Of a stretch of 14,638 nucleotides of DNA, positions 13,918 to 14,638 are shown piece after piece (the stretch's first letter is position 1; each line of letters begins with the position of its first letter). The notes under the pieces are model-generated. The model worked only from the letters and a program-made list of their open reading frames with translations. It was not told the DNA's origin and did no database searches. Both the position numbers and the translations under genes were made by a program. Where the stretch lies: NCBI RefSeq assembly GCF_044466355.1, contig NZ_JBITMQ010000036.1, forward strand, positions 1 to 14,638. Direction: 5' to 3'. The stretch is from Actinophytocola sp044466355 (GTDB lineage Bacteria; Actinomycetota; Actinomycetes; Mycobacteriales; Pseudonocardiaceae).

Positions 13918-14517
13918 ATGGAAGCCTTCACCACCCACACCGGCGTCGGGGTGCCGCTGCGGCGGTCCAACGTGGACACCGACCAGATCATCCCCGCCGT
14001 GTACCTCAAGCGGGTGAGCCGGACGGGTTTCGAGGACGGTCTGTTCTCGGCCTGGCGTCAGGACGACCAGTTCGTGCTCAACCTGGAACCCTTCCGGGCG
14101 GGCAGCGTCCTGGTGGCCGGGCCGGACTTCGGCACCGGGTCCTCCCGGGAGCACGCCGTCTGGGCCTTGTCCGACTACGGGTTCCGGGTGGTCGTCTCGT
14201 CCCGGTTCGCCGACATCTTCCGTGGCAACGCGGGCAAGCAGGGGCTGCTGGCGGCCCAGTGCGAGCAGGCGGACGTGGAGGTGCTGTGGAAGCTCCTGGA
14301 GAACGAACCGGGCACCGAGGTGACCGTCGATCTGCGGGACAAGACGGTGCGGGCCAAGGACTTCACCGCTCCTTTCCAGATCGACGACTACACCCGTTGG
14401 CGGCTGTTGGAAGGGCTCGACGACATCGCTCTCACACTGCGCCACGAGGCCGAGATCGGGTCTTTTGAGGCCTCAAGGGAACCCTGGAAGCCGACTACTA
14501 CTACACTCCCGTCCTGA
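13918..14517 (+). CDS. leuD: 3-isopropylmalate dehydratase small subunit
   Basis: The 199-aa protein is a standard-length LeuD, the swivel domain that completes the active site with LeuC. It shows the N-terminal NVDTDQIIPA motif and the substrate-binding loop GTGSSREHA (72-80), followed by the SSRFADIFRGNAGKQGLL region. AAAGGGG lies 9 nt before the ATG. The C-terminal 15 residues are a Thr/Pro-rich tail typical of actinomycete copies. Co-transcription with leuC is expected from the 15-nt gap. Confidence 0.97.
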   Translation: MEAFTTHTGVGVPLRRSNVDTDQIIPAVYLKRVSRTGFEDGLFSAWRQDDQFVLNLEPFRAGSVLVAGPDFGTGSSREHAVWALSDYGFRVVVSSRFADIFRGNAGKQGLLAAQCEQADVEVLWKLLENEPGTEVTVDLRDKTVRAKDFTAPFQIDDYTRWRLLEGLDDIALTLRHEAEIGSFEASREPWKPTTTTLPS

Positions 14518-14638
14518 GGCCATCGAATAGCAGCCACGCAACGAAATCCGACACTCCGCCAGGGGAAATCGGGCGAGTCGCGTGGAAAAAGTGCCGAGTT
14601 AGGCATACGGTGGCCAGAAGTCGGCCGGATTGGCCGAG
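14518..14638 (+). other. Region downstream of leuD
   Basis: No complete gene is present. A TACGGT hexamer at 14606-14611 could be a -10 box for a gene starting beyond the window. In many actinobacteria the next gene is the HU-like nucleoid protein hupB, but that is expectation, not something visible here. No strong terminator hairpin follows leuD. Confidence 0.3.

Noticed and set aside
12454..14445. Long 663-codon reverse-strand frame opposite leuC-leuD
   Set aside because: It lies wholly antisense to two unmistakable genes and its product is the His/Arg/Val-rich type produced by GC-rich shadow frames.
14465..14476. Perfect 12-bp palindrome TTGAGGCCTCAA inside leuD
   Set aside because: It is within coding sequence near the 3' end, has no loop or U-tract, and is probably chance.

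Overview
The window is high-GC actinobacterial DNA. GTG starts, TAnnnT-type -10 boxes, apparently leaderless genes and the order tRNA-Gln / tRNA-Glu ... IclR regulator <> leuC-leuD point to a Pseudonocardiaceae-like genome (Amycolatopsis / Saccharothrix / Lentzea type). The family is inferred from gene content and style, not from a database match.

Region A (about 190-8150, + strand) is the accessory-looking part. A small DoxX-like membrane protein (253-696) is followed by a 384-aa WXG-motif protein of the ESX/type VII substrate kind (784-1938), translationally coupled to a YbaB/EbfC-family protein (1935-2354). Then come a 487-aa lipoprotein (2495-3958), an eight-helix membrane protein of unknown function (3992-5146) and a large AfsR-like SARP regulator (winged helix, BTAD, NB-ARC ATPase, TPR; 5281-8133). 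The promoters in front of the WXG gene and of the lipoprotein share one architecture: two direct heptamers at 11-bp pitch whose second copy ends exactly 8 bp before a -10 hexamer. This is the established geometry of SARP-activated promoters. The simplest model is that the SARP, or a paralogue, switches on the two promoters of this neighbourhood, making it a SARP-controlled cell-envelope / ESX-substrate module. No secretion ATPase or other ESX core gene is in view.

Region B (8290-9403, - strand) holds a HAD-family hydrolase, tRNA-Gln(CTG) and tRNA-Glu(CTC), closed by a strong hairpin. The divergent upstream region (9404-9648) contains a palindrome, an 8-bp direct repeat and a promoter for a 413-aa FAD-dependent monooxygenase (9649-10890).

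Region C (10891-11710) is an 820-bp gap between convergent genes. I see no credible gene in it. It is full of structure: two DnaA-box-like TTGTCCACA sites, a series of GC-rich hairpins including one pair that cannot form together, and a 137-bp long inverted repeat.

Region D (11711-14638) is the leucine biosynthesis locus: an IclR regulator like NdgR/LtbR, transcribed leftward from a leaderless promoter, and leuC-leuD transcribed rightward. A 15-bp palindrome between them is the likely operator. The window ends 121 bp after leuD, before the next gene.
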